A DNA stretch of 64,000 nt. It comes from Steinernema hermaphroditum. Lineage: Eukaryota > Nematoda > Chromadorea > Rhabditida > Steinernematidae. Location of the stretch: assembly GCA_030435675.1 (NCBI GenBank), contig CM059621.1:2480001-2544000 (forward strand), written 5' to 3'. Each line of letters starts with the position of its first letter. The first letter of the stretch is position 1. A program made the translations under genes and the position numbers. Below the pieces are notes generated by a model. The model saw only the letters and a program-made list of their open reading frames with translations. It had not been told where the DNA came from and did no database searches. Shown here piece by piece: positions 44,599 through 55,976 of the stretch.

Positions 44599-44851
44599 TT
44601 ACAGATTGTAGGGTAAACGGTCATTCCGCGGATCTCTCCTGGCTGTACGGCAGAACATGTTCGTCAGGAAGTAGCAGCAAGAAGCACAAGCGGCGCCGAT
44701 GCCGAACACGCAGATATATACAGCGACGAGAAACCAGTCGAACATTTCTGTGGCGAATCTTTTAACAAATATGAAGACAGATATCCTTACCAGAAGAAGA
44801 GGCCTCACTAAAAAGAAGGCGAGGGTGAAGGCCGCGTTGAGTGGATATCAT
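44599..44851 (-). CDS. Tiny membrane protein T22 (69 aa)
   Basis: Exon 1 44791-44851 (61 nt, MISTQRGLHPRLLFSEASSS), 43-bp intron, exon 2 44599-44747, phase 1. TM at 26-48 (FLVAVYICVFGIGAACASCC), then RTARRDPRNDRLPYNL. Five cysteines in or next to the helix. Confidence 0.75.
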
Positions 44852-45816
44852 CTTTCGTCAAATATCGTTTCTTTAACACAGCGAAAACAAATATATGAAG
44901 AGCCGCATATGAGCGGTCGGGATCGCAGTAGGTTCTGGGCTAGACACTGATTCAACACGGCAACTGTAAACATGTGACTCGCTTTCATTCTGGTGTGATA
45001 AATTAATACTGACTTGACAACATGAGTAGTGAGGGTGGCAACAGCTCGAACGTTTGTTTTGCGAAGTAAAAAAGACATCCTTTCTGTGTTTATTATTCGG
45101 TGTCATACAAGGAGTGATGCAATTGTTTCGTCGTTAAAACGTATCTTTGTTCCTCACTGATATTAAACGAATATCAAATTAAATTTGAGGTGTGTCAAAC
45201 ATTGTGGATTTGCGTGTGACTTTCTCATTGCCGTGAATGTCCCGCTGATCCCTTAAATGCCTTTTAGAAGATTTCAGTTGGGGCGCATAAAATTGCACAC
45301 CTGTCGCAAAGAAAAAGTAGAACTCTAGCTGTAATAATATTTATTACATGCGGAAATATAAAAGAAAAGCTACTAATATGACTCTAGTCTAGTGACCCTT
45401 TTCGTTCTTTTTCGTCGTTTTATACATCTATGTTGTTCCTTTCTGGACAGCACCTCTCTTTGACCGCAGTCTGTTCTGTTCCTCACCGCAGCTCAATCCC
45501 TCTCATGGATTTTGGGAGGTCCGTCATGGATTTTGCAGCCGTCATGGAATGAACCGTCGTCATGGATTGTGTTGCCATCCCGTCTAGCCCTGGTGCTTTT
45601 CTCCGTTCCAAATTTCCTTCATAATTGTGTCACAAAAGTCTATTTTACATCATGAGTAGCTGTTTATTTCCTTGCCTTGGGTCCCTTTCTCTCACCCTAC
45701 GAACTTTTCTATGACTGTTATGTTACGTTATCTTCGCTGTTCACCCTACGTATCGTCTGAGCGTAAATCAAATAAATAAATTTTTTAATACATATAATTT
45801 ATAGTTCACTAGGTGT
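44852..45816. other. Intergenic, nothing recognised
   Basis: AT-rich with only short frames; 45,520-45,580 has three GTCATGGATT words. Confidence 0.4.
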
Positions 45817-46317
45817 TCACTTGTCACTGGGCATTTCAGCTTTGCAAGTGACCTTGTCATCACCATGAATACAATATCGGCCTGTTGGCGCCTTAAATCC
45901 GACGGTTATTTCGAAGGTCTCTGTTCCTTCACAAGTGACGTTCACATTGGGAAATCCATTCTTCTGAAGACTGTCCTCCAGCGTGATCTTTGATTCAGCG
46001 GGGTCCGCCTTCAGCGACTATAAGATCAGTTATCATATGTATTGTTGGATTTGATTACGAACCTTTTTAATCAACTCCTTGAAAATAAGTTCAGGGCAGC
46101 GTTGGTCCTCATTTTGCTGGATGTCTCGCTTCTTACGGCCTCCACACCCACATCCTCCTCCACCTCCACCACATCCTCCTCCACAACCACCGCCACATCC
46201 TCCACCACCTCCACAACCACAACTTGGAGGCGGCGGTGCCGGAGCCGGGAAGAAGCAGCTTTCAGCAATGACGACAAGAAGGCACAAGGCGAAGAAGATT
46301 TGAAGATATCCAGTCAT
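45817..46317 (-). CDS. Ground-like domain protein G1 (151 aa)
   Basis: Exon 1 46063-46317, 45-bp intron, exon 2 45817-46017; 85+67 codons, phase 0. Signal peptide (LQIFFALCLLVVIAES), PAPAPPPP, a Gly/Cys run of ~35 residues (GGGCGGGCGGG), a KKR cleavage site, then RCPELIFKELI...CIHGDDKVTC, which fits the nematode ground-like domain. Such proteins are secreted and related to hedgehog-like/warthog proteins. TATATATA at 46351-46358, 34 bp before the ATG. Head-to-head with G2. Confidence 0.78.
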
Positions 46318-46350
46318 TTTCAATGTGATGAGTGCGCCAATCAAGCGAAC

Positions 46351-46358
46351 TATATATA
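46351..46358 (-). promoter_or_regulatory. TATA box of G1
   Basis: TATATATA on the minus strand, 34 bp from the ATG at 46317. Confidence 0.65.
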
Positions 46359-46679
46359 CTCTGGCGCACTACAAAGTTTAATAGAGGCGCTAGTCTTCCG
46401 ATTTCACGCATATTAGCGTCACATTAAGTTTGTGACTGGAAAACTCGTTTGTTGTTCCTGGTACGGAAATTGGGAACTGCTTCTAAAAGGAGGGACCAAT
46501 CGCCGACACCTTTCGGCTACCGACACTAATTCATGCTAACAAAGGGTCGCCTCTTGTTATAAGCCATTCTAATATCTGACTGATCGGGCACAGAACAAGT
46601 TTGCAGCCTTCCCACAAGGGTGCAATGACGCGTGTAATTCAATGACCAGCGGAAACTATGTTTTTGTTCTTTGAAGTAG

Positions 46680-46688
46680 TATATATAG
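46680..46688 (+). promoter_or_regulatory. TATA box of G2
   Basis: TATATATAG, 34 bp from the ATG at 46722, a mirror image of G1. Confidence 0.65.
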
Positions 46689-46721
46689 CTTAGTTTCTTT
46701 CTGTAACGCATCACATTGAAA

Positions 46722-47225
46722 ATGACTGGATATCTTCAAACCTTCTTCGCCCTCTGCCTTCTTGTCGTCATTGCTGAAAGCTGCTTCTTCCCGGCCCCGG
46801 CTCCTCCACCTCCAAGTTGCGGTTGTGGAGGTGGTGGAGGATGTGGAGGAGGCTGCGGAGGAGGATGTGGTGGAGGTGGAGGAGGATGTGGATGTGGAGG
46901 CCGTAAGAAGCGAGACATCCAACAAAATGAGGACCAACACTGCCCTGACCTGGTTCTCAAGGAACTCATTCAAAAGGTTGCCGACTAAGTCCATAGAATA
47001 ATCTTCAATTTTCTGTCTTTCTAGTCTCTCAGAGCGGACCCCGCGGAATCAAAGATCATCCTGGAGAACGCTGTCCAGAATATCGGCCTTCACAATGTTC
47101 ACGTCGCGTGCGCCGGAACAGAGACGTTCGAGGTAGACGTCGGATTTAAGATGCCAGCAGGTCGATTCTGCATTCACGGCGATGACAAGGTCACCTGCAA
47201 AACTGAAGTGCCAACTGAAAATTGA
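46722..47225 (+). CDS. Ground-like domain protein G2 (151 aa)
   Basis: Exon 1 46722-46976, 48-bp intron, exon 2 47025-47225, the same exon sizes as G1. Signal peptide, proline run, GGCGGGC repeats, RKKRD, then HCPDLVLKELIQ...CAGTETFEVDVGF...CIHGDDKVTC. G1 and G2 differ mainly in exon 2 (KIILENAVQN versus KITLEDSLQK). The divergent pair shares a 404-bp intergenic promoter region. AATAAA ~85 bp after the stop. Confidence 0.78.
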
Positions 47226-47802
47226 ATTCTGATCATACTTATTTATTATTTATCATTTTTAAGCGATCCTTGGCTTCATTTATCTACACTACGTGTCATA
47301 TATAATAAAACAGTTCACTTTATGTAACACGACGGCATCCTGTAACTTTTACCTATGGTCTTGCAGCGATCTTTACTTTTTCGTTTACAGGCACTTACTT
47401 AGCCCAACTGAGTATCATTTGTGTTAGGGCAGCAGTAAAATCAGATTTTCCTCTCGAGACCCAGACTGGATTTGAATTTCCTGAGGAAAATTTTTCTACA
47501 GAAGACTCACGCGAGTTTGAACGTGACATGTTTACCAATGAACTGTTCTCGAATGTTCTGGCTGGCCTAAAAAAAGTTCAATAAGGACTCGAGGAGCACG
47601 TTAAGGTTGTCTTCCACTTTGGCTCCTATCGTTTTATGGAAGCATGGTGGAATTCAGATTTTCGTGTCAGGACCCAGACTGTTTTTGAATTTTGGTAGGA
47701 AACTTTACTCGTCAACCTACGAATGTAGTACAGATTCTGTACCGGAAGCGTAGGTTTAATGATCCATTCGATTGCAAAAAGTGATTGTTTATCCGCGGAT
47801 AA
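47226..47802. other. Intergenic, nothing recognised
   Basis: 3' flank of G2; two AGACCCAGACTG... stretches (47,457 and 47,669) resemble each other. Confidence 0.4.
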
Positions 47803-48068
47803 CATAACATAACATAACATTTATTCCGTATCTTTAATTTACATCAAGCGGATCCCATTATGTTCAACCATTGGCGCATTGTCGTTCTTCTCGCTTGGCT
47901 CTGCCACGCTTGCGTCCTCAGCGCTTTCCCGATATCGTCTCGCCATCTTGTTCTGGGTCGTCCGAGTGGTCTCGAAACGATTGGCCTCCAGTCCGTCAGG
48001 CGCTTCGACCATTTCTCTTCATCATCATTTGCGAGTTTCCAAGCGTACTTCATTTTTCGCTTCTTCAT
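47803..48068 (-). mobile_element. 5'-truncated RTE fragment
   Basis: The frame KYAWKLANDDEEKWSKRLTD...RPLGRPRTRWRDDIGKA aligns with the C-terminus of the RTE at 21,500. It ends at the 3' side in (ATAAC)n at 47,803-47,822, a typical RTE microsatellite tail. Confidence 0.85.
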
Positions 48069-48089
48069 TTTATTTTTCGCTTCTCAACA

Positions 48090-48155
48090 ATAGCATCAAG
48101 CTATCCGCGGATAGCTTGATGTCAAAGCTATCCGCGGATAGCTTGATGCTATTGT
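48090..48155. repeat. Double 20-bp palindrome
   Basis: AAGCTATCCGCGGATAGCTT at 48098-48117 and again at 48125-48144, within a larger dyad bounded by AATAGCATC/GATGCTATT. TTATCCGCGGATAA also occurs at about 47,790. Confidence 0.85.
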
Positions 48156-48240
48156 TGCTTGATGCTTGATGCTATTATAAGCTATTGTTGAAATCTATAA
48201 TTTTGTACTATTTTTAAGCAGTCCTCAATCTTCGAAGAAA

Positions 48241-48670
48241 ATGACTGATAGTAGTTGTTCGTCTCTTGGAAGGGTGCTGCGTAAGAAGAAGTAAGTTTCC
48301 TTCTCTTTTTAGGCGTTTTGACTTTTTTTATTCAGAGTGCCCCTGCTGTTTTAATCTCCTGTGGCATGTTCACATGAGAAACAAAAACACAACAGGCGGT
48401 GAATGTTTGGGGGCGTCGGCAGAACAAATTGCTGTTTCCAAAAAAATGGATGACCGTCACAAGATAAATCGCTTCATCAACGTAGTTCACTTCGAAGAAA
48501 ACTTTCCCAACATTTTCCGAAATTATCCTGATTTGCAAGGATTTCTCTTCGATGTTGGGATAGAATTGACCGTAGGATTCACCTACATTATGTATGTCGG
48601 TTTAATGTCGCTTTAGACGTTTCCCGGCGATGTGATTGCGCCTAAGATGATGCTCTTTGATCGGCTATAA
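48241..48670 (+). pseudogene. Gene Z, right copy with exon 1
   Basis: Exon 1 48241-48290 (MTDSSCSSLGRVLRKK) with donor GTAAG; exon 2 from 48336. Two bases (AC) present in the left copy are missing at the acceptor, shifting the frame to an early stop. A ~400-bp deletion then removes most of exons 3 and 4, leaving TAA at about 48,668. Exon 1 is absent from the left arm. Confidence 0.6.
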
Positions 48671-48859
48671 CGGCTCGGCTATAACGGATCGTTACGAAAG
48701 GGACCAAAACTGGGAAGTGGTAAGAATGATCTTCTGGTCATGGTTACCAGAAACGTTTTGAGGAATGACTCTTTAATAAAGAATATCACTTCAAAGTGTT
48801 GTCATCAATTCTGGATTTCGAAAGGAATCCATATCTGGTGCAGAAGAGTGGTTCCTGAC

Positions 48860-51773
48860 TAGGGTTGGCACTTCGAGTCGAGTCGAGTCGAGTTCGAGTC
48901 GCCTTTTTCGACTCGACTCGACTCGACTCGACTCGGCGACTCGGCCAAGTCCGACTCGACTCGACTCGACTCGGCGACTCGGCCAAGTCCGACTCGACTC
49001 GACTCGACTCGGTGACTCGGCCCTTCACGACTCGGCTCGACTCGACTCGACTCGAAGTGCCAACCCTATCTCCTACCACGATCACATGTCGGATCGTAGT
49101 TTGTGCTCGCTGTATCATCTTCGCATGAACGTCCGATATCGTCGTGTCGTTAATTATAGCTTCTAAGTGGAAGTTGAATTGTTTCAGATACGATGAACCA
49201 ACGAAGTTGTGTGTGGGATCATTTCGAGCAGCTCGGAAAGAAAAAGAACAAGTGTCGGCACTGCTCGAGGACGTACGACGTCTGCGCGAACAACCCGACC
49301 ACCAACTTGTTGCGACACCTCAAGAATCACCATCCACGTGAACTGCAGGCAGGGAGGAAGAAAGCGGTTGAAGACGAGAAGAAGCTGCTCGACACGTCGA
49401 CTACTCAACCCGAGGCGAGCTCTCCGCAGCCGAAGAGGATGAAGCAAACGGAGATCCCGTACTTCAGCGATGGATTCAAGCGACAGCAGAACGATAAGTT
49501 CAACAAACTGCTGTTGAACTTTGTCGCAGAAGCCAACCTGAGCGCGTCGATTGTTGAACTACAATCATTTGAAGAACTGATACGGTTCAACGGTCGCGAT
49601 GTAGAGGTATGTCTGAACTCCCATTGTGCTTTATCGCATACAATTGCCTATTCCAGATTCCATCGAGGAAGCAACTGTTGGGAACGATTCTCGACAAGCA
49701 GTACTACCGTGGAAAGGAGCGCCTATCGCACCTGTTCGCCCAGAAGATGATAGGAATCACATCGGATACGTATACTAAGGATGAGCACTCCTTGATGTCG
49801 TATGTTTCTCCGATATGTTACCTGTAGATCATCAGACACTTCAGAATTACTGCCACTACAGTCCGCACTGACTTCTGCTTAACCAACGAGATTACGGCCT
49901 TGATTCCATGTGCTGACCAGAAGCACACAGGAGCAAATCTGGCAGAGATGGTCACTGATCGTCTTTCGAAGTTGGATATCAAGAACAATCAGATCGTTTG
50001 CCTCACGCCTGATGGGGCTGCCAACATGAAATCTATGGGTGTTCACTTAAATATTGAATCGTAGGTGATCAATGTAACTTATATTTTTATCAACTAATCT
50101 TTAAGGATCCACTGTTTCTGCCATTGTCTGCATCTTGTGGTGACATCTGCCATAAAGAACACACCCAGTGTGCAGACAGTCGTCAACAAAGCGCTTGATG
50201 TCGTTTCCTCCTTCCGAAGAAGCAATGGAAAGCACAAAACATTGTCGAACATAGGAAAGGAGCGTGGTTCAGACTCAAACAAGCTAAAGGGCGTAAGTCC
50301 GAGTACGGATGTAATATATCATCTTCCATTTGTGTTACAGCACTGTAAAACGAGATGGAACTCGATCCTGGAGGCCATCAGGTCTGTTCGACAAAAAGAG
50401 GAAGACTTATACATCTTCGCCAAAAGAACAACCTCGAAAACGCCACAAATCGATGCCATTACGAAGCTCTCTCCAATCGATTTCAAACAACTGCATCATT
50501 TGGAACTTATTCTGGAGCCATTCCTGGATATGACTAATGCTGTATGATCTGAGACCACTGCATTATCGATGTATTATCTGGATTTTAGGCCTCATCGAAG
50601 CATGCACACGTTGGTACTATCCCCTACTTCTGCAGAAAGATCAACCGATTCTGCGAGAGTTACAAACTCCCTAGCGATGGAGACCCAGAGTCGCTGCGTG
50701 ATTTCATGAACGCGCTGACACTGGAGTGTACAACTCGCTTCGAGCAGTACGAAGGAGTCCAGACGATCGAGTTTGCTACTTTTTTGGACCCACGATTTCA
50801 TAAGTAAGTGGTATTCAAGCTGTTCCAATACAATAAGTATGGCTTTAGGAAAAAGCAAGTGTTTGCTAAGGATCACTGGGCTGCAATCGAAGTCCGACTG
50901 CAAACCTACTTGATTACGCAGCTGCCAGGGCCGACAGAGATCCTCGACTGTGACGAAGGTTTTGTCGATGACACAATGAATCAGAGTCCGACGAGCACAC
51001 CACTATCTCCGACCGAGAAGACAAATTGGTTTGATGACGATTCCGACAGTGAAACTGACGCGATCCAGCCGGCTGTCTTATCGCAACAAGAACGTACTAT
51101 ACAAGTAATACAGTGACTCACAAATAAGTTCCATAATCCCTATTTAGGATGAGTTACAACGCTTTGAGGAATCGACCAAGCTCGATCTCCCAAAGTTGGG
51201 CAACTTCGCACATGAAGACGCCTTTTTGTGGTGGAGGATGCGTCACATGAACTTTCCGAACCTCGCCGAACTCGCCCGGAAGCTATTTGCTGCCCAAGCG
51301 TCAAGCGTAGACTCCGAACGAGCTTTTTCACAAGCGAGTCTTCTTTTTTCCAACAAACTCCGCTCCAGACTATCTACTAGCAAGGCTGAGAAGCTTCTGA
51401 TGGTTAAGCAGCTGGCCAAGAACCGTTCCAACATCCCTGACCCAGAAGAAGAGGAAGACAGTAGTTTGGAACACTCTTCTGATGATTCATCTTAGGTTAC
51501 GATTTGTATTTTCACTTTTCATTGTTAAAAAACACTAGTTCTTAAGCGCGACTCGACTCGACTCGCAAAATCCGACTCGACTCGACTCGGAAAGTCCGAC
51601 TCGACTCGACTCGACTCGGTGACTCGGCCAAGTCCGACTCGACTCGACTCGACTCGGTGACTCGGCCAAGTCCGACTCGACTCGACTCGACTCGGTGACT
51701 CGGCCAAGTCCGACTCGACTCGACTCGACTCGACTCGGCGACTCGGCGTTTTCTGACTCGAATGCCAACCCTA
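48860..51773 (+). mobile_element. hAT DNA transposon, 2.9 kb
   Basis: Ends TAGGGTTGGCA...TGCCAACCCTA with a perfect 8-bp duplication TTCCTGAC (48852-48859, 51774-51781). Both ends carry long arrays of the pentamer GACTC/GAGTC (48,880-49,060 and 51,548-51,760), in opposite orientation, likely transposase-binding subterminal repeats. Absent from the left arm, so inserted after the duplication. Confidence 0.95.
49193..51495 (+). CDS. hAT transposase with BED finger, probably spliced
   Basis: Exon 1 49193-49606 has the BED zinc finger WDHFEQLGKKKNKCRHCSRT...LLRHLKNHHP (residues ~5-45). Later blocks: KQLLGTILDKQYYRGKERLS, ITSDTYTKDEHS, CLTPDGAANMKS, HCFCHCLHLVVTSAIK, HCKTRWNSILEAIRS, FATFLDPRFHK, and the C-terminal dimerisation domain LARKLFAAQASSVDSERAFS (51,250-51,420). 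Introns of 45-60 bp separate most blocks. One in-frame TAG at 49825-49827 has no good intron around it and may disable the gene. It cuts and pastes hAT-type elements. Confidence 0.85.
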
Positions 51774-51894
51774 TTCCTGACATAAGCGAAGATGAACGAG
51801 TGCGAGCGCAACAAGGTCATCTTGAATACCCCCTTATAAATTGATAAACAAAGGAAACAAAGCTTATAGCTATCCAATTTGACAGTTGCCTCCG

Positions 51895-51963
51895 TTACAC
51901 GATTTCTTCGTATACAACGGGTTCGTCATGTAGAGCAGAAGCCTTATGCTTGGAGAAGCCCAT
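51895..51963 (-). CDS. 22-codon micro-ORF, right copy
   Basis: Identical to 15,032-15,100 with the same upstream TATAAATAG (minus strand, ~52,013-52,021). Confidence 0.35.
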   Translation of the reverse strand: MGFSKHKASALHDEPVVYEEIV

Positions 51964-52211
51964 GAGTTTCTTGACTGTGTACTAACAATACAGAAGTCCC
52001 TTATATCTGCATCTATTTATAGAGGTTTCTAGACAGCTATAGAAGCATTCTTTTCTCAACGAATTGTGCGTAATAATGCATAATTGCACTTGAACATACA
52101 GTGACATTCAGGAGTGCCGCACACTATGATGCGTTGCGTACGTTTGTCTGTAGATCTCGCGCTGTCATTTGGTGACCGAGTAACAGTTATGGGTGTTATT
52201 TTATTAGTCAA

Positions 52212-52501
52212 TCACACGTCAAAAACCGTTGCATATTTCCGGTTCTTCTTCTCAGCGTTGATTCTGGCAATTTGGCATCGAAGACCGGCTTCTGAGCAGT
52301 CGCCACGTTTGCTAATCATTCGCTGAATCATAAATGAGACGCAGCAGAAGAAAAGCGCAAATGAAACAAAAACGGCCGACAAAGATATGCAGACAATTGT
52401 TATGAATAGGTCATAGGACACTTCTAAAACGAAGGGTTGTCTGCAGTCTGCAAAGCAGTATTACCTTTGGAGGGATGAGCGTTGTAGAGGTGAGCGTACA
52501 T
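52212..52501 (-). CDS. Tiny membrane protein T4', right copy
   Basis: Exons 52465-52501 and 52212-52423; same 82-aa product as T4, all splice sites kept. Confidence 0.78.
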
Positions 52502-54172
52502 GAAGATCGACGACAACTAGGTCACGCAGCTCCTGTATTGGCTAATGGCGACTATATGTAAACATGCATGGTTTAGATTTCCTTCCGACAATGTGATTCA
52601 TAGAACGTCTAAGCCAGTGGAATCGAGAGTGCAGATAACAAGTTTCGGATTTCCGATTTACGCACTTCCATGTTTTGACTGCCGCGTGACGAAACGCGTG
52701 ATGACAGTGATGAAGTGCGGATTCAACCACACGTTTCCTTTCGCTACAATTTCACTTAGGCGGAAGATGGTTGTTTGCGGTATTTGCAGAATAAAACATG
52801 ATGATTTCGCCTTAGTTTGTTTGCACGCCGCTTCTACGTATTCAGATTTGCAACAACGCAAACTTCTTGGAAGAAGCTTGGTTAAAGAGCTGTACTATGA
52901 CCCGCCTCTGCGCTCCCAGTCATGACACAACTGTATTTTAGCAAATCGCATCCCTAGATTCATGTCTTTTTCTGCAAAAAAAACAGCTTTTGCAGAAACG
53001 GAAAATTTTGTGTCAGCTGCAAATTGAAAAAACCTTTTAGCACATGTTTTTCAACAATTAGCGAAAGCACTTCGCAAGGAGACAAGGATTTGTCTGCGCC
53101 ACGATGACAAATCGCACGCTTCCGGATTAGCATATAGTACACCGCCAAACATGTTATTAATCTGTTATGGCTTCTACAACAAACGGATGAGTTTGATATC
53201 CAAGTGCTACTCACCGCTGACTTATAGGAATTTATAGACTGATAGAGCGCTGTTCTACAAAGATACGGTAAGTTAAAGACTGGTGTCAGAGGGCTAGTGC
53301 TTCGCTTAACACGATGCAGGGTGTCTATAATTATGACTATTGTTGTTTAACTGGAGTATCTAGATCAGTTTTCAGGTAGAATAACTCTCATTGGCATTCT
53401 CTGGACGGTGAAGTTGCTAAGCGCGGTGTGAAGGTTTCAAGAGTAAAAACGGCGGCTGCTCCCAAAAGGTTCCCTACGATTGATTGAGCACGACTGAATG
53501 ACCCATAGTCCAGCGGACATCAAAATTGGTGCCCACGGGCTGAGCTACACCCTAAATCCATCATTAAGACCTCTTGGCGGTGAAACAGCTAGGAGCGATT
53601 ACGAAAAGACCGTAAGCCATCGATTGATTTGCTTGGTAGAGGGGAGGCTTGTCATGGAAGAGATAGAAAGTGTAACTTGGTACCAGATTTAAGACTCTCA
53701 TATGGTCATCTTAGGAGCAGAATCGATCAGAGAAGCAGCGACAACGGTGATATACGGTTCTTCATTTGTGCATTTTGAGATTTCTTGCATGGTGAATGCC
53801 ATTGAGTCAAGAGTAAATGTAAATCGATCAGTTGTCCGTGGGATCAGTTGTCTGGGATCAGTTGTCCTGGGATCAATTGTCTTGGGATCAGTTGCGATGA
53901 CGCCCAATGAGAATAACTGATATGTTACTTAAACTTAATCCAAATGAGAACTTTTACCAATTAACATTAATAATAATGTGACCGTTGTAACAGTATTATT
54001 TTGTTTGACAATCGCAGTGTTTACCAACGTCAATGAGTTATCCAGAATCTAAAGTGAGGATTGACTGGTGCTAACCCTATTTGACATAAGCGATGCTTAT
54101 ATCCTCCGATAAATCAGCTTTATTGAGCAAATGAGATATACCACTATATACAAATACATATTATTACCAAAG

Positions 54173-54418
54173 CTACTTATCTTCTTTGCTCACAGTCAGA
54201 ATCTCATATGGAATTGAACAGTCGTCAAGACTCTCTTGCCGTTCAGCCACTGCCGCTTGTATCATTCTCGACATGTAGCAGAAGAATAGGGCAAATATTG
54301 CGATGATAACAAGTAAGCAAATACAGGTTGTCACAAAAAATAAGTCACACCTATCTTCGGAAGAAGCGACTTGTCTGAAGGGAACAAACATGTTAGGACT
54401 GCGATGAATGGGAACCAT
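54173..54418 (-). CDS. Tiny membrane protein T3', intron lost (81 aa)
   Basis: One continuous frame. Compared with T3, 48 bp (the intron's length) is missing, but not exactly the intron: the old donor G is now A, the first intron bases (ATAGGTGT) are kept, and exon 2's first bases are gone. Result: VASSE-DRC-DLFF here versus VASSE-ETF-DLFF in T3, same length, TM intact. P replaces A at residue 3. Confidence 0.8.
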   Translation of the reverse strand: MVPIHRSPNMFVPFRQVASSEDRCDLFFVTTCICLLVIIAIFALFFCYMSRMIQAAVAERQESLDDCSIPYEILTVSKEDK

Positions 54419-55715
54419 TTGGCTTCACTTATGTGCCTCGCTAAAGACAGGAAACAGGAGAATATTAAGCGCTTTTCGAATGACGCACGATCCAATTCCG
54501 GGTTTACGCACGCCCATCAGCGCAAACAGCGGCTGTTTTGCAAATATCCGAATACAATCTTTTTCGAAGAAAAGAGCTTTTCAGGGTGTTTTGAGAATCT
54601 ATGTTGTTTATCCGGGATGGCTTGGGCCATGTGCTTGTTTGCGGTAGATAGAAAACGAATATTGCTTATGCTCTAAGCCATACACAGCACAAAATCGGGC
54701 ACCTGTAAAAAATGACATGGATTTTGCCGTTTATGGTCGTTGTGCGAGCTACGTCACCTTCCTCTGAAACGCAAAAGCACAGTTCATCCCACGAATACGA
54801 ATAGTGGTCGTCGTAGCTATCTGGCCATCTCACGAGAATCTAGCAGTTATATCGCTGCTCGGAACAAGGTAAAGGTATCACCAAAACTAGCACATGGAGC
54901 TAAAAAAGTACGGGTGAAATTCTGAACTGTTACCGGGACTACAGGTTAGACAGGGTACACGTCTCCATTGCAACGAATCTAAAGAGCTTCTTGGCCAGTT
55001 GTGGGTGAGTGAGATCCGGAGTGGTTGTACTAGATATGCCGTTTGTGCGATGCCAAGAAACTAGTCACGACCGCCCGACTCTATCCGAGCCGCCAGAGAA
55101 GCCGAAGAAGTGGTGTAACTCCGAAGTCCGCGCCGCCAGCCGGACCAAAGATGACTCTCCACTCCGTTGGCTGTGCTCCACCGCCGCGCCACTTCCGGAA
55201 TCAGCTCTTCACGACTTCGATGCCCGCGAAAACTAATGGGAACGCTGCATTCTGTTCGGATTCGTCTGCTCCACCGAAATCAGAAGAAAATCAGCGACCA
55301 CACTGTGACTCTGTTCTTCTTTGTGCATATATGAGACGTCCTCCACGGTGTAGCCGTTCATTCGGGAAGATAAATCGTGTAAAAATCGTACAAATCGTGA
55401 AGTGACACCGTGAGACATTGTTCTCTGGATCAGCAAATACTGGATCCTACACCAGACCAGTGTTCACCACAACCCCAAATGGATTAATGCATTCTTAGAG
55501 ATGAAATACCAATTCCGTAACGCAGTAGTCACCATTCAGAGATTCTGTTAAAAGATGTAAACAGTCAGAGTGAAAATTCATATATCGAAACAAATACGTA
55601 TTACAGCGCTCGGCAAAGGAATGATTCAACAACGCAAACATACATCACTTAGTAAACAGTGTTTTTTCGAGCACTGGCTCGTCCTTGTCTACGGCATCCC
55701 TGCCATCTGCACCAC

Positions 55716-55976
55716 TCAGATAAGAAGCGAATTTTCGATTCGATATACTTCTCCAGTTATGGGCAACCTTTGTAATGTGCGTTCTGTGTAAACAACCATA
55801 TTTCGTCTCATAACAATTAAGATGCAAATGATGAAGAAAGCGCCGGCCACTAAAGCTGAGAAGAGAATGCAGCCCAAAACGAAGGTTACATCACATGGTT
55901 GTCCTAAACAGTTGGTTAATTACAATATGAAGCCTGTATTGTTACCAGAAGTAGCATAGCTGAATGGAGACTGCAT
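55716..55976 (-). CDS. Tiny membrane protein T2', right copy
   Basis: Exons 55946-55976 and 55716-55903; same product and splice sites as T2. Confidence 0.75.

Noticed and set aside
46079..46303. Proline-histidine-rich ORF opposite G1
   Set aside because: Antisense of the glycine/cysteine repeats.
51525..51877. SRVESSRVE-rich ORFs at the hAT ends
   Set aside because: Translations of the (GACTC)n subterminal arrays, open in several frames because the pentamer lacks stops.
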